A stretch of DNA of 64,000 bases from Epsilonproteobacteria bacterium UBA4036 (GTDB taxonomy: Bacteria; Campylobacterota; Campylobacteria; Campylobacterales; Arcobacteraceae): contig DGAG01000015.1 in assembly GCA_002382325.1 (NCBI GenBank), positions 35,580 through 99,579 of the forward strand, in the 5' to 3' direction. Below are positions 25,226 through 33,872 of the stretch, in pieces. Below the pieces are notes generated by a model. It ran no database searches. It was not told where the DNA came from and worked only from the letters and a program-made list of their open reading frames with translations. The first letter of the stretch is position 1. Each line of letters begins with the position of its first letter. The position numbers and the translations under genes are program-made.

Positions 25226-25813
25226 TTAAATAGTACTTTTAAAATCGGGAATATTATTCATCATTTCTTTATAGGTTTTATGACTATTTAAAGCGTTTAT
25301 GACGATATTCAAAGGTCTTGAATAATAAATACCTAAATCATATTCATCTTCATTTAACGTAAAAGCCAGTTTTTCTTTAGGAGGCATAAACTGGGCATTA
25401 ATTTCTTTTTTATTTCCTCTTGCATCTATTTTAACCCAAGCATATTTATCTAAATATACAGCATTTAATCCATGTAAACAAAAAGAATCTTTTTTATCCT
25501 CAGAACAATGTAATCTTTGATAACAAAAAGCGGTAGGTATTTTATTTGCTCTTAATAAAGCTGCCAATAAATGAGATTTTGCAAAACACCATCCTGCTTT
25601 TTCTTTTAGAACCTCACTTGCTTTACAGGTACTGACATCTATTTTATAGTCACCGCTGTGTTTGATTTCATCTCGTACGTATTCAAAGCAATTCTTAACA
25701 ATTTCTTGATCACTGTTACAATGTTGTGTTAGGTCTTTTGCTAGTCTTAAAATAGATGCATTTGAATAATCTATAATATTGGTTTCTTCTAAATAAATTT
25801 TTTTATTAATCAT
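25226..25813 (-). CDS. Transglutaminase-like protein
   Basis: 195 residues. The catalytic triad of the transglutaminase-like superfamily is visible: Cys in AGWCFAKSHLLAALLR, His in CLHGLNAVYL, Asp in WVKIDARGN. Bacterial members are usually cysteine proteases or peptidoglycan- or peptide-processing enzymes rather than cross-linkers. No signal peptide, so cytoplasmic. Last gene of a five-gene minus-strand operon (28645 to 25226) opposite a MocR regulator. Confidence 0.8.
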   Translation of the reverse strand: MINKKIYLEETNIIDYSNASILRLAKDLTQHCNSDQEIVKNCFEYVRDEIKHSGDYKIDVSTCKASEVLKEKAGWCFAKSHLLAALLRANKIPTAFCYQRLHCSEDKKDSFCLHGLNAVYLDKYAWVKIDARGNKKEINAQFMPPKEKLAFTLNEDEYDLGIYYSRPLNIVINALNSHKTYKEMMNNIPDFKSTI

Positions 25814-25830
25814 ACTTTTATCCTTATTCT

Positions 25831-26304
25831 TTATTTATAATACCTTCCAACATAATCCAAAATATCAATTCTTATGACAGCGGTTCCTTTTACCATTTTT
25901 TCTGGCAATTCTTTATGTGTTAAATGAGGAGTAAATTTTTCAACAATTTTTACTAAAGCACTATACTTTTCATTAAAATCACACACAAGACTTGCTGTTC
26001 CTCTAAGAATAATACTGTTAAATTTGGTATTAACATCACACGGATTTTCAACTTCTTCATACAGTAAAGAAATCATTTCATCAATTTCGAAACAAACATT
26101 AGCATTAAATTTTATATTATCAATCTTTTTTCCTTTGGGTAACCCATGCATATATATTTTATTATCAAAATGGACAAAATGCATAGGTAAAATATAAGGA
26201 TAACCATCTTCACCGTATGTTCCTAGACGTCCGACTTCTGCTCGTTGCAATAAATCATTGATTTGTTCTTCCCTTAGCAAATGTGTTTTAGTTCTATGTC
26301 TCAT
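25831..26304 (-). CDS. Nim-like pyridoxamine 5'-phosphate oxidase family protein
   Basis: 157 residues. The split-barrel flavin-binding fold is indicated by VGRLGTYGEDGYPYILPMHFV, IYMHGLPKGKKIDNI and CFEIDEM. This matches the PPOX family branch with 5-nitroimidazole reductases (NimA-like). It probably binds FMN, F420 or heme rather than acting as true PdxH, which is encoded separately at 59670-60308. Fourth gene of the MocR-linked operon. Confidence 0.82.
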   Translation of the reverse strand: MRHRTKTHLLREEQINDLLQRAEVGRLGTYGEDGYPYILPMHFVHFDNKIYMHGLPKGKKIDNIKFNANVCFEIDEMISLLYEEVENPCDVNTKFNSIILRGTASLVCDFNEKYSALVKIVEKFTPHLTHKELPEKMVKGTAVIRIDILDYVGRYYK

Positions 26305-26314
26305 TTTTTATCCT

Positions 26315-27481
26315 TTATTTTAATTCATCTAGGGCTTTTTGGAATCTTTTAAACCCCAGATTTATCTCTTTTCTTGAAATATTTAAAGCAGGTAAAAATC
26401 GTATAATATCTTTCCCCGATTTTAAAACTAAAACTTGATTCTTTAAACATACTTCAAGTAAAGATTGAAGTTTTTCCTCTTCTTTTAATTTTAAGCCTAA
26501 CATCAAACCCACTCCACTTTTAGAAGAAAAAAGCTCATTATTTGTCTTGAAAATCTTTTCAAGCTTTTTTTGAAAAAGGCAAATAGTATTTGCGATTTTT
26601 TTTGTTCTATATTTTTTTTCTAAAATTGTTAACACTTCCACTGCTGTTGTTGTACATAAAGGATTTCCACCAAAAGTTGAACCATGATCACCCTTTTCGA
26701 AAATATTTATTTTCTTTGTCATCATCAAACCTATAGGTAAGCCACCTGCTAAACCTTTTGCCATAGTTATAATATCTGGCTTTAATTCAAAAAAATTAGA
26801 AGCTAAAAACTCTCCTGTTCGATAAACTCCTGTTTGAATTTCATCGATAACAAATAAAACACCTTTTTCTTGTAGATATTGATTTAATGTTTGTAACTCT
26901 TTTTTATCGAAAGCTTTTATCCCACCTTCCCCTTGAATTAATTCAAGCATCACGGCAACACTGTTTTTATCTATTTTATTTTTTATATCCTGTACATCTT
27001 TTGCATAAATAAACTCATTTGGAAAAGGTTCAAAACCTAATTGTTTATCTTTTTGTCCTGTTGCATTTAACGTAGCCAAAGTTCTTCCATGAAAAGAGTT
27101 TTCTAAAGTAATAATATTATGTTTTTTTATCCCTTTACATTTTGCATATTTTCTGATAAATTTAATTGCTGTTTCATTGGCTTCTGCTCCACTGTTACAG
27201 AAAAATCCTTGCATATTTTTGTATCCACTTAATAATGCAACTTTTTTTGCACACTCTTCTTGAGTTTTTATAGGGTAAATATTGGATACATGAATAATCT
27301 TTTTTGCTTGATTTGCTATGGTCTTTACAAGCTTTTTATTTCCATGACCTAAACAGTTAACCCCAATTCCTGAAGTAAAATCAATATAATCTTTTCCTTT
27401 TTTATCAAATAAAGTAGAACCCTTTGCATATAAAAACTCAACTTTAAAAGGATTATATATATCCAGTAAATGTTTGCTCAT
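26315..27481 (-). CDS. Class III aminotransferase (acetylornithine aminotransferase-like)
   Basis: 388 residues, full length for fold-type I class III enzymes. FTSGIGVNCLGHGN, GFFCNSGAEANETAIKF, SFHGRTLATLNATGQ, the catalytic-site VLFVIDEIQTGVYRTG and the PLP lysine in ITMAKGLAGGLPIG are all present. Closest in pattern to ArgD, but the setting beside a MocR regulator, MOSC and Nim-like genes suggests a specialised omega-amino acid or amine substrate. Third gene of the operon. Confidence 0.87.
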   Translation of the reverse strand: MSKHLLDIYNPFKVEFLYAKGSTLFDKKGKDYIDFTSGIGVNCLGHGNKKLVKTIANQAKKIIHVSNIYPIKTQEECAKKVALLSGYKNMQGFFCNSGAEANETAIKFIRKYAKCKGIKKHNIITLENSFHGRTLATLNATGQKDKQLGFEPFPNEFIYAKDVQDIKNKIDKNSVAVMLELIQGEGGIKAFDKKELQTLNQYLQEKGVLFVIDEIQTGVYRTGEFLASNFFELKPDIITMAKGLAGGLPIGLMMTKKINIFEKGDHGSTFGGNPLCTTTAVEVLTILEKKYRTKKIANTICLFQKKLEKIFKTNNELFSSKSGVGLMLGLKLKEEEKLQSLLEVCLKNQVLVLKSGKDIIRFLPALNISRKEINLGFKRFQKALDELK

Positions 27482-27489
27482 TTTTTTCC

Positions 27490-28188
27490 TTACGTATGAT
27501 AAACTTCAAATTGTTTATCTTCTTCTTTCAATTGATATCTTTTCTTTAGAGATTCTTTAAAGGCTTTCCCTAAAAATTCTGATTCAATAGCTTTTTTTGT
27601 TAAAGCCATATTAAAACTAGGATTGACAATTAATTTATTTAAAAGCTCTATTGATAAATCATCTTCTTGTCTTTTTATCAATCTCATTTCATCCTCTTTA
27701 CAAATCGTTCCTTCTTTTAAAACCTTTGCATACCAACCGGTATATCCACTATCAAAAATAAATTTCGTCATCTGCTTTTGATTTGTATTGGCACTTAATT
27801 TCCAACAAGGTTGCCTTGGTTGGGTTATTTGGATTTGACTTTGCCCTATTTCATAAATATCTCCAATACAAATATCTTCTTCGCTTATGTTTGATAAAAT
27901 CAGGTTCTCTCCAAAATGTGCCATTTGATCTATTTCAAAACTTATGTTGCACTCTTTACTTATTTTTTCGTATGTTTTTTCTGAAAATAAAAATAAGGCT
28001 TTATTTTCTCCACCATGATGGATTAAATCCGCTTGTTCATCTTCTTTAAAGCCTGTTTTTGTCAAAAAAGCTTTTTCAACAGGGTACTTTTTAATTGCAG
28101 AAACAAGCTCTTTTCTTTTTATCCCTTCTAAAAGGCTTTTTTGGACTTTTCCCACTTTCAAATAGAGTACTTTGACTACTTCTTCCAT
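27490..28188 (-). CDS. MOSC domain protein (YiiM-like)
   Basis: 232 residues. The N-terminal MOSC beta-barrel includes DLIHHGGENKALFLF, HFGENLIL and the molybdenum-ligating cysteine in QPRQPCWKL. The C-terminal 3-alpha domain follows. YiiM-type enzymes use molybdenum cofactor to reduce N-hydroxylated compounds such as 6-hydroxylaminopurine. Second gene of the operon, so the pathway may deal with N-oxygenated amines; this is an inference from combining it with a Nim-like flavoprotein and an aminotransferase. Confidence 0.85.
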   Translation of the reverse strand: MEEVVKVLYLKVGKVQKSLLEGIKRKELVSAIKKYPVEKAFLTKTGFKEDEQADLIHHGGENKALFLFSEKTYEKISKECNISFEIDQMAHFGENLILSNISEEDICIGDIYEIGQSQIQITQPRQPCWKLSANTNQKQMTKFIFDSGYTGWYAKVLKEGTICKEDEMRLIKRQEDDLSIELLNKLIVNPSFNMALTKKAIESEFLGKAFKESLKKRYQLKEEDKQFEVYHT

Positions 28189-28192
28189 GGGC

Positions 28193-28645
28193 TTAATCTT
28201 TTACTATATATCGACTTGAAATGGCTAACCTATTCCAACTATTGATGACAATAGCTAACCACTCAACGGCGATAAGCTCCTCTTTTGTCAAAACTTCTTT
28301 CGCCTTTTCATAAACTTCATCAGGCACTTGGTTTTCACTTACTAACGTGATTGCTTCAACTAAAGATAAACAAGCCTTCTCTTTTGAAGAAAAATAATCA
28401 CTCTCTTCCCAAGCAGCAATGACACTTATCCTTTCAATACTCTCTTTACAATCCAAAGCATCTTTTGTATGAAGTCTTATACAATAAGCACACTTATTTA
28501 TTTGAGAAGCTTTTAATTTAAGTAAATGAACAAAACCTTCATTGATTCCTGCTTTTAAGGTTAACTCTTTTAATTCTTCTTCCATACTTGATAATTTTTT
28601 GTACATTGAAGGCACTTCCACGCCTATATTAATTCTCTTTGTCAT
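28193..28645 (-). CDS. Carboxymuconolactone decarboxylase/AhpD-like protein
   Basis: 150 residues. The AhpD-type redox motif CAYCIRLHTKDAL near residues 52-64 defines the family. Such proteins are thiol-dependent alkylhydroperoxidase-like enzymes. It is the first gene of the operon and is transcribed away from the MocR gene across a 96-base intergenic region. Confidence 0.88.
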   Translation of the reverse strand: MTKRINIGVEVPSMYKKLSSMEEELKELTLKAGINEGFVHLLKLKASQINKCAYCIRLHTKDALDCKESIERISVIAAWEESDYFSSKEKACLSLVEAITLVSENQVPDEVYEKAKEVLTKEELIAVEWLAIVINSWNRLAISSRYIVKD

Positions 28646-28741
28646 ATCATTTCCTTATTTATTTAAGTTTTATAAAAGTATAATATCAATAAACTGTACT
28701 TTAAACAAGATACACTTTATATAATTTTCATAAGGTCAATT
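28646..28741. promoter_or_regulatory. Divergent promoter region of the MocR operon
   Basis: A plus-strand TATAAT (28720-28725) serves the regulator. A minus-strand TATACT (28677-28682) probably serves the five-gene operon. AAAGTA (28675-28680) and TACTTT (28697-28702) form an inverted repeat between them, and related TACTTTA/CACTTTA sequences recur. MocR proteins usually bind such shared regions and autoregulate, so these are candidate operators. Confidence 0.5.
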
Positions 28742-30115
28742 ATGTATAAATTTGAAAAATCATCCATTCCTTTATATCTTCAATTATATGAACAAATAAA
28801 AATGGATATTCAAAATAATACCCTTGCTGGTACAAAACTTTTATCGATTAGAAAAATGTGTCAAGAGTATAAACTCAGTAAAACAACGGTTGAATCTGCC
28901 TATAATCAACTTTATGCCGAAGGTTATATAGAAAGTCGTCCTCAAAGTGGTTTTTTTGTAAGTGAAGATTTACATAAAGAGTTTAAACAAAAACATCAAG
29001 AGATGTCAGAAGAAAAAATTTCTGAAAAAAAATATAAATACAACTTCTATCCTGCTCAATATAGTGATGATGTATTTCCAAAAAAACTTTGGGCTAAGCT
29101 ACATAATAAAGTCATTACAAGTATCAATCTAGGTCTATATCCCAATAAACAAGGAGATTTAGAACTTAGAAAAGAGATAAAAAACTACTTAGCAAGTTCA
29201 AGAGCAGTTATCTGTGAAGAAGAACAAATTATTGTTTGTAGTGGCTTTTCTGATTCTATGTTTATTGTTGCTACTCTTTTAAAAGAATTCACCTCTTCTA
29301 TTAGTATAGAAAATCCTGGTTATAAAGTTACTCCAAAAGTTTTTAAGCTATTTGATTATAAAATTAATCCTATTGCCATTACAAAACAAGGGATTGATTT
29401 AAAAGAGCTTGAACAAAGTAAAAGCAAACTGGTCTATGTAACTCCTTCTCATCAATATCCAACAGGAGTTACAATTCCTATTTCTAAAAGAATAAAGCTT
29501 ATAAATTGGGCGATTAAAAATAATAGTTATATCATAGAAGATGACTATGACAGTGAACTCTCTTATAATAATCGCCCTATTCCATCACTACAAGGGATTA
29601 ATAACAATGAAAGAGTGATTTACTCTGGTACTTTCTCAAAAGCTTTATCTCCTGCTTTAAGAATAAGTTATCTTGTTTTGCCTAAAAAACTTTTAGAAAA
29701 ATATAAAAATACTTTTGATTTTTCATTTTCAGGAGTACCTATTGATATACAAAAAACATTGGAAGCTTTTATCAAAGAAGGTTACTGGGATAAACATATA
29801 AGAAAAATGAGAGCCTTAAATAAGAAAAAACATGATTTAATGAAAAAAGCTATGAGTGCCTATCTTAAAGATACCATCAAGATATTAAGAGAAGGGAGTG
29901 GTTTAGCCATATTATTTAAACCAAAAGTAAAAATTGACTGGAAAAAATTAGAACTATTACTTGAAAAAAACTCTATAAAAATATATTCCATACAGTTTGA
30001 TACAAATTTAGAAGATAATGTTATCAATTTGGGTTTTGGCTGCTTAAAAGAAGAAGAAATTTTTCCCGCAGTGGAATCCTTTTCACAAGCATGGGGTAAT
30101 GCTATTAGAAGTTAG
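28742..30115 (+). CDS. MocR family (GntR wing-HTH plus aminotransferase fold) regulator
   Basis: 457 residues. Residues about 5-75 form the GntR winged helix (IPLYLQLYEQIKMDIQN, LLSIRKMCQEYKLSKTTVE, GYIESRPQSGFFV). The rest is a fold-type I aminotransferase domain with EDDYDSELSY and the PLP lysine in SGTFSKALSPALRISYL. Members such as GabR and PdxR sense PLP adducts of a ligand and regulate nearby divergent genes. Here the target is presumably the five-gene operon starting at 28645. The inducer is unknown but is likely an amine or a vitamin B6 form. Confidence 0.9.
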   Translation: MYKFEKSSIPLYLQLYEQIKMDIQNNTLAGTKLLSIRKMCQEYKLSKTTVESAYNQLYAEGYIESRPQSGFFVSEDLHKEFKQKHQEMSEEKISEKKYKYNFYPAQYSDDVFPKKLWAKLHNKVITSINLGLYPNKQGDLELRKEIKNYLASSRAVICEEEQIIVCSGFSDSMFIVATLLKEFTSSISIENPGYKVTPKVFKLFDYKINPIAITKQGIDLKELEQSKSKLVYVTPSHQYPTGVTIPISKRIKLINWAIKNNSYIIEDDYDSELSYNNRPIPSLQGINNNERVIYSGTFSKALSPALRISYLVLPKKLLEKYKNTFDFSFSGVPIDIQKTLEAFIKEGYWDKHIRKMRALNKKKHDLMKKAMSAYLKDTIKILREGSGLAILFKPKVKIDWKKLELLLEKNSIKIYSIQFDTNLEDNVINLGFGCLKEEEIFPAVESFSQAWGNAIRS

Positions 30116-30121
30116 AAGTTT

Positions 30122-30211
30122 CGGGGACAGGATAGATAATTTAAGGCAATAGGATACTACTTCTAGGTCATATATCGTACATTTAAGTATCCTATCCTCA
30201 GAATTTTCCCC
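30122..30211. repeat. MITE- or REP-like imperfect inverted repeat
   Basis: ATAGGATACT (30149-30158) and AGTATCCTAT (30186-30195) are perfect complements. GGATAG near the left end matches CTATCC, and outer GGGGA matches TCCCC. The whole 90-base unit sits between the MocR gene and selO with no ORF. It looks like a small non-autonomous repeat, but only one copy is in this window. Confidence 0.45.
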
Positions 30212-30330
30212 AGAATTTTCATATCATAATAATTCATTACAACTTACAATTAAGTGAAAGATTTGAGGCAGATTATAAGAAGTTTTGTTAGTATCTTACT
30301 AAATAAAAGATTTTATGGATAAATATAATA

Positions 30331-32022
30331 ATGAATAAAAAAAATATAGAAACATTTGATGAACTTGCCCAATTATGCAATTACTCTTTTGTAGAAAACC
30401 TTAACAGTGACCCTGATGCAAAATACAATGAAGATAACAAATTTCCAAGAGAAGTTTTTAGTGGACATTATGTACCTGTCATTCCAACACCTATCAAAGA
30501 GCCCATATATATTTCACATAGTATTAACTTTTTTAAAGAATTGGGTTTGAGTGAGAACTTGATAAAATCAGATGAATTTATCAAACTGTTTTCAGGCGAT
30601 ATGTCCAATCTTTCTCAACCCATGCAAAATATAGGTTGGGCAACGGGTTATGCTTTGTCTATTTATGGGACTGAATATTATGCCCAATGTCCTTTTCAAA
30701 CGGGAAATGGCTATGGAGATGGCAGAGCAATCTCAGTTCTTGAAGCTGTAATCAATGGTAAAAGATGGGAATTTCAACTAAAAGGTGCAGGAAGAACACC
30801 CTATTGCAGAGGTGCAGATGGACGTGCCGTGTTAAGATCAAGCGTACGAGAGTTTTTAGCTCAAGAACATATGCATGCACTTCAAATCCCCACATCAAGG
30901 TCTTTGACTTTGTTTACTTCACAAAAAGAGCAAGTGACAAGACCTTGGTTTAAAGATAATTCTTACTCAAAAGAGCCTGAAGTTATGATTGAAGAAGATG
31001 TTGCCATTACGACTAGAGTTGCTCCTTCTTTTATACGTGTTGGGCAACTTGAACTTTTTGGAAGACGTGCGAGAAAAAATGAACATGAAAACGCTTTAAA
31101 AGAGTTAGAAATGATTGTTTTACATCTGATTGACAGAGAGTACAGCGAAGTAATCAATCAAAATTTAAAGCTTGATGAAAAAATCATACTGCTTGCAAAA
31201 GAGTTTCAAAACCGCCTTACGTCATTGGTGGCTAACTGGATACGAGTTGGCTATTGTCAAGGCAATTTTAACAGTGATAACTGCGCAGCAGGTGGATTTA
31301 CACTTGATTATGGTCCGTTTGGATTTATTGAGATGTTTGACCACAAATATCAATCTTGGACAGGTGGAGGAATGCACTTTTCGTTTTTCAATCAACCCGT
31401 TGCAGCCCAAAAAAACTTTAAATCATTTTGCAGTGCTTTAAAACCATTGCTTAGTTCAAACACAAATGTTTTAGAAGAACTTGAAAAAATCGAACATAAT
31501 TTTCCAAAAATTATGCAACAAAAAATGGAACATATGTGGGCTAGAAAACTAGGTCTTAGCAAATTTGATGTTGAGTTGTTTGAAGAACTTATCAATCTGT
31601 TAATAGAAACCAAAGTTGACTATACGATATTTTTTAGAGAACTCTCATCTATTCCTGATGATATGAGTAGCCTAGAAAAAAGTTTTTATGGAAGTGTAAA
31701 AGATGAAACGATGAAAGAAAAATGGAACAGTTGGCTCGAAATTTGGAAAACAAAAATCGATGTAAATGATGAAGAATCAAAACAAAAACTATCAAAGCAA
31801 ATGAAACTTACGAATCCCAAATACACATTAAGAGAATGGCATCTGGTTTGGGCATATCAAGAAGCGCAAAATGGAAACTATGCGCCCGTACAAGAATTAC
31901 AAGAAATCATGACAAAGCCCTACGAAGAACAAACAAAAGAGATAGAAGAGAAATACTATAGTAAAAAACCTTCAGATTTTTTTGGAATAGCTGGGATATC
32001 GCATGTAAGTTGTTCGTCGTAA
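30331..32022 (+). CDS. selO: SelO/YdiU protein adenylyltransferase
   Basis: 563 residues. YAQCPFQTGNGYGDGRAISV, the nucleotide-binding ELQ region (WEFQLKGAGRTPYCRGADG), RVGQLELF, and YCQGNFNSDNCAAGGFTLDY with GPFGFIEMFD match the UPF0061/SelO pseudokinase. It transfers AMP to Ser, Thr or Tyr of target proteins and contributes to redox homeostasis. It ends in CSS, the bacterial counterpart of the Sec-Ser-Ser end of the eukaryotic selenoprotein, so the redox-sensing cysteine is kept. Single gene. Confidence 0.92.
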   Translation: MNKKNIETFDELAQLCNYSFVENLNSDPDAKYNEDNKFPREVFSGHYVPVIPTPIKEPIYISHSINFFKELGLSENLIKSDEFIKLFSGDMSNLSQPMQNIGWATGYALSIYGTEYYAQCPFQTGNGYGDGRAISVLEAVINGKRWEFQLKGAGRTPYCRGADGRAVLRSSVREFLAQEHMHALQIPTSRSLTLFTSQKEQVTRPWFKDNSYSKEPEVMIEEDVAITTRVAPSFIRVGQLELFGRRARKNEHENALKELEMIVLHLIDREYSEVINQNLKLDEKIILLAKEFQNRLTSLVANWIRVGYCQGNFNSDNCAAGGFTLDYGPFGFIEMFDHKYQSWTGGGMHFSFFNQPVAAQKNFKSFCSALKPLLSSNTNVLEELEKIEHNFPKIMQQKMEHMWARKLGLSKFDVELFEELINLLIETKVDYTIFFRELSSIPDDMSSLEKSFYGSVKDETMKEKWNSWLEIWKTKIDVNDEESKQKLSKQMKLTNPKYTLREWHLVWAYQEAQNGNYAPVQELQEIMTKPYEEQTKEIEEKYYSKKPSDFFGIAGISHVSCSS

Positions 32023-32061
32023 AAAAGATTTAACTTATGCGTTCCCAGACTCTTTATCGTT

Positions 32062-32658
32062 CTAAAACATTTTATTAAATTGTTTATCCAGTTCCAAATA
32101 AAGCGTGTACTTATTTTGGTTTATTGTCATACATAAAGCGTATAAGTTTTGCATATTTGCCATTTGGGCATAATCAACGCTTTGATGAGAAAAATCCATC
32201 AGTTTAATATCTTGCAAAAAGCTCAAATGTTTGGCATTTAAAGAAGCCATTATGGCATTGGATACATTCAAAAATATCTCTTTGTTTACAACAATTAAAT
32301 CTTCATCGATTTTATTTTTCATTTCATTATTGCTGTTTTGGCAAGACTCTATAAGAAAAGCAAGAAAAAGCGGTATGTGATATATGATCTCATACTCATC
32401 ATTGTCTGTTTCAAATGTCAATAAATAGCTTAAATAGTTATTCTCTTTTAGAGATTCTTCTTGAGAAAAAAAAGCATTTTCAACGGCTGTATTAGGTAAA
32501 ACTTTTTTAAAAGTCTCAATAATCTCTTCTAAAATGATTTGCCTTATTACGCTATGTTGTGAGGTTGGCGTATGTGTTGTATCTGAAGGGTTGAATATAT
32601 CATCAGGATTGTCCTCTATGATGACTTCAATATTCTCATTATTAAAAAAAAATGGCAA
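32062..32658 (-). CDS. Hypothetical protein
   Basis: 198 residues. The N-terminal 40 residues are polar and probably disordered; the rest is alpha/beta with a LFLAFLIES helix and a C-terminal YALCMTINQNKYTLYLELD strand pair. This vaguely recalls the CheC/CheX group but lacks its E-x-x-N motif, so I make no functional call. The 261-base gap beyond it (32659-32919) contains only AT-rich DNA with no supported gene. Confidence 0.55.
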   Translation of the reverse strand: MPFFFNNENIEVIIEDNPDDIFNPSDTTHTPTSQHSVIRQIILEEIIETFKKVLPNTAVENAFFSQEESLKENNYLSYLLTFETDNDEYEIIYHIPLFLAFLIESCQNSNNEMKNKIDEDLIVVNKEIFLNVSNAIMASLNAKHLSFLQDIKLMDFSHQSVDYAQMANMQNLYALCMTINQNKYTLYLELDKQFNKMF

Positions 32659-32919
32659 ACTATTTCCTTTATTAATCGTGTTTTACTCTAACAAATTATT
32701 TTTTATGATTTGCATAGGATACCATAATTGATAGCGTGATTTTAATTAATCTGCATATTTTTCATTGATATAAAACCATTCATTTTATTAATCCTCTTCT
32801 TGACTAAATAGAACAAACACCTCTTTTTATTCAAGTCCGTTTTAAGTAGTAATACCTTCACATAAAAAATAAATTTTTCATAGATAATTTATTGGCTACT
32901 ATGTTTCCTTTCATAAATT

Positions 32920-33297
32920 TTATTCACCATTTAAAACAGATAACACCGTTGCTCGACTTGTTTTAAGCTCTTGCGTTATTTTAGCAATATTAATATCACC
33001 GTTTGGAGTATAATATTTTTCATCATCTAACATTTTTAAAATCGTATCTTTTTTATCAAGGATTTCTTGAGAAGTCTCTCTTTTTTGAAAACTGAAATCC
33101 TCTTCACTCATACTTTCCATCGCGTCTAAATCTCTTTTAATGGTTGGCATGGTTACTTTGAGCTCTTTTGCCAACTCTTTTGGCTCTTCAATGCCTTGGG
33201 CGATTAAATCTCGTATGGCGATTCTTCTGGTTTTCATTTTACGACGACGATGATATGAGAGTTTCAATATTGTTTCTTTGTATTTTAAAATGTGCAA
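32920..33297 (-). CDS. Small protein with two HTH-like segments
   Basis: Up to 125 residues from a TTG at 33297. An internal start (MKTRRIAIRDLI) at residue 21 is equally plausible and lacks a clearer ribosome site. EPKELAKELKVTMPTIKRDL is a good helix-turn-helix, and a second similar segment (ITQELKTSRATVLSVL) closes the protein. Such double-HTH proteins occur on plasmids and in accessory regions. It begins 13 bases after the stop of small hydrophobic peptide copy 3, so the two may be co-expressed. Confidence 0.55.
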   Translation of the reverse strand: MHILKYKETILKLSYHRRRKMKTRRIAIRDLIAQGIEEPKELAKELKVTMPTIKRDLDAMESMSEEDFSFQKRETSQEILDKKDTILKMLDDEKYYTPNGDINIAKITQELKTSRATVLSVLNGE

Positions 33298-33309
33298 TTA
33301 AAAGATTTA

Positions 33310-33405
33310 TTAGGAAAAATATAGATTTCCAGCAAGTGTTACAACAACAAATACCTTAAAAAGTAAAATTTGTGCAATTTTGCTTTCTTTTATTTTATTG
33401 ATCAA
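33310..33405 (-). CDS. Small hydrophobic peptide, family copy 3 (31 residues)
   Basis: A TTG at 33405 lies behind AAAGGATAGAC. The head INKIKESKIAQ is followed by the hydrophobic core ILLFKVFVVVTLAGN and the end LYFS. It is more diverged than copies 1 and 2, yet the head, the AQ and the GN-x-Y positions are kept, which suggests selection on the protein. The TATAAT is 34 bases upstream at 33439-33444. It lies in accessory DNA next to a ParE/Phd pair and a small HTH gene. Confidence 0.6.
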   Translation of the reverse strand: MINKIKESKIAQILLFKVFVVVTLAGNLYFS

Positions 33406-33438
33406 AGTCTATCCTTTTGTTTATTTTAAATTTTATTG

Positions 33439-33444
33439 ATTATA
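33439..33444 (-). promoter_or_regulatory. -10 box of small peptide copy 3
   Basis: Minus-strand TATAAT, with AATAAAATTTAAAATAAAC downstream identical to copy 1. Transcription would begin near 33432, leaving a 5' leader of about 26 bases. Confidence 0.6.
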
Positions 33445-33482
33445 ACAAAACTCATGTGAAAAAAAGTGGAGATTCAACCTCT

Positions 33483-33490
33483 GGGGGGGG
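33483..33490. repeat. Homopolymeric G8 tract
   Basis: Eight G in a row in otherwise AT-rich intergenic DNA between the ParE stop and the promoter of small peptide copy 3. Long G tracts are typical phase-variable sites in Campylobacterota. No supported gene crosses it, though a short minus-strand frame at 33452-33544 does. Confidence 0.6.
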
Positions 33491-33506
33491 TGTAACATTT
33501 GACTTC

Positions 33507-33522
33507 AACAGGTTTACCTGTT
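33507..33522. repeat. Perfect 16-base palindrome
   Basis: AACAGGT, two T, then ACCTGTT. It begins six bases beyond the ParE stop. It could be a short terminator or an operator; nothing decides between these. Confidence 0.5.
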
Positions 33523-33527
33523 CGGTA

Positions 33528-33866
33528 CTAGGTTTTGTTATCATTTTTAATTAATCGTTGAAATAAAATATCTTCTAAATTTCTACTTGAATCTACCATT
33601 AATAAAATATATACTTTTTCATTTTCAATTTTATATATTATTCTCCATCTTTGAAAGATAACTTCTCTATACTTCAAAATTCCAATTTGCTGAAGCTCTG
33701 GCACAACTCTTTTTTTCTCAGGAAAGTAATATAAATTATTACACTCTTCTTTTATAGCAAAAAATATTTTTTTTGCTGTTTCTATACTATCTGTTTTAAT
33801 ATATTCAATAATTGATTCCAAATCAAATTCAGCACTTTTTGTCCAGATAACTTCAAAGTTTTTCAT
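33528..33866 (-). CDS. ParE/RelE family toxin
   Basis: 112 residues. VIWTKSAEFDLESIIEYI at the start and YREVIFQRWRIIYKIENEKVYILLMVD later fit the RelE/ParE fold, with the conserved arginines and the C-terminal strand. It follows its Phd-type antitoxin gene by six bases. Toxins of this family inhibit gyrase or cut mRNA on the ribosome; which applies is not determinable here. Confidence 0.85.
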   Translation of the reverse strand: MKNFEVIWTKSAEFDLESIIEYIKTDSIETAKKIFFAIKEECNNLYYFPEKKRVVPELQQIGILKYREVIFQRWRIIYKIENEKVYILLMVDSSRNLEDILFQRLIKNDNKT

Positions 33867-33872
33867 TGAAAA

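Noticed and set aside
32659..32919. Very short frames (13 and 18 codons) in the gap before the HTH gene
   Set aside because: Too short and without supporting conservation in this window.
33452..33544. 30-codon minus-strand frame crossing the G8 tract
   Set aside because: No ribosome site and no family; it starts inside the ParE gene end. Kept only as context for the homopolymer finding.
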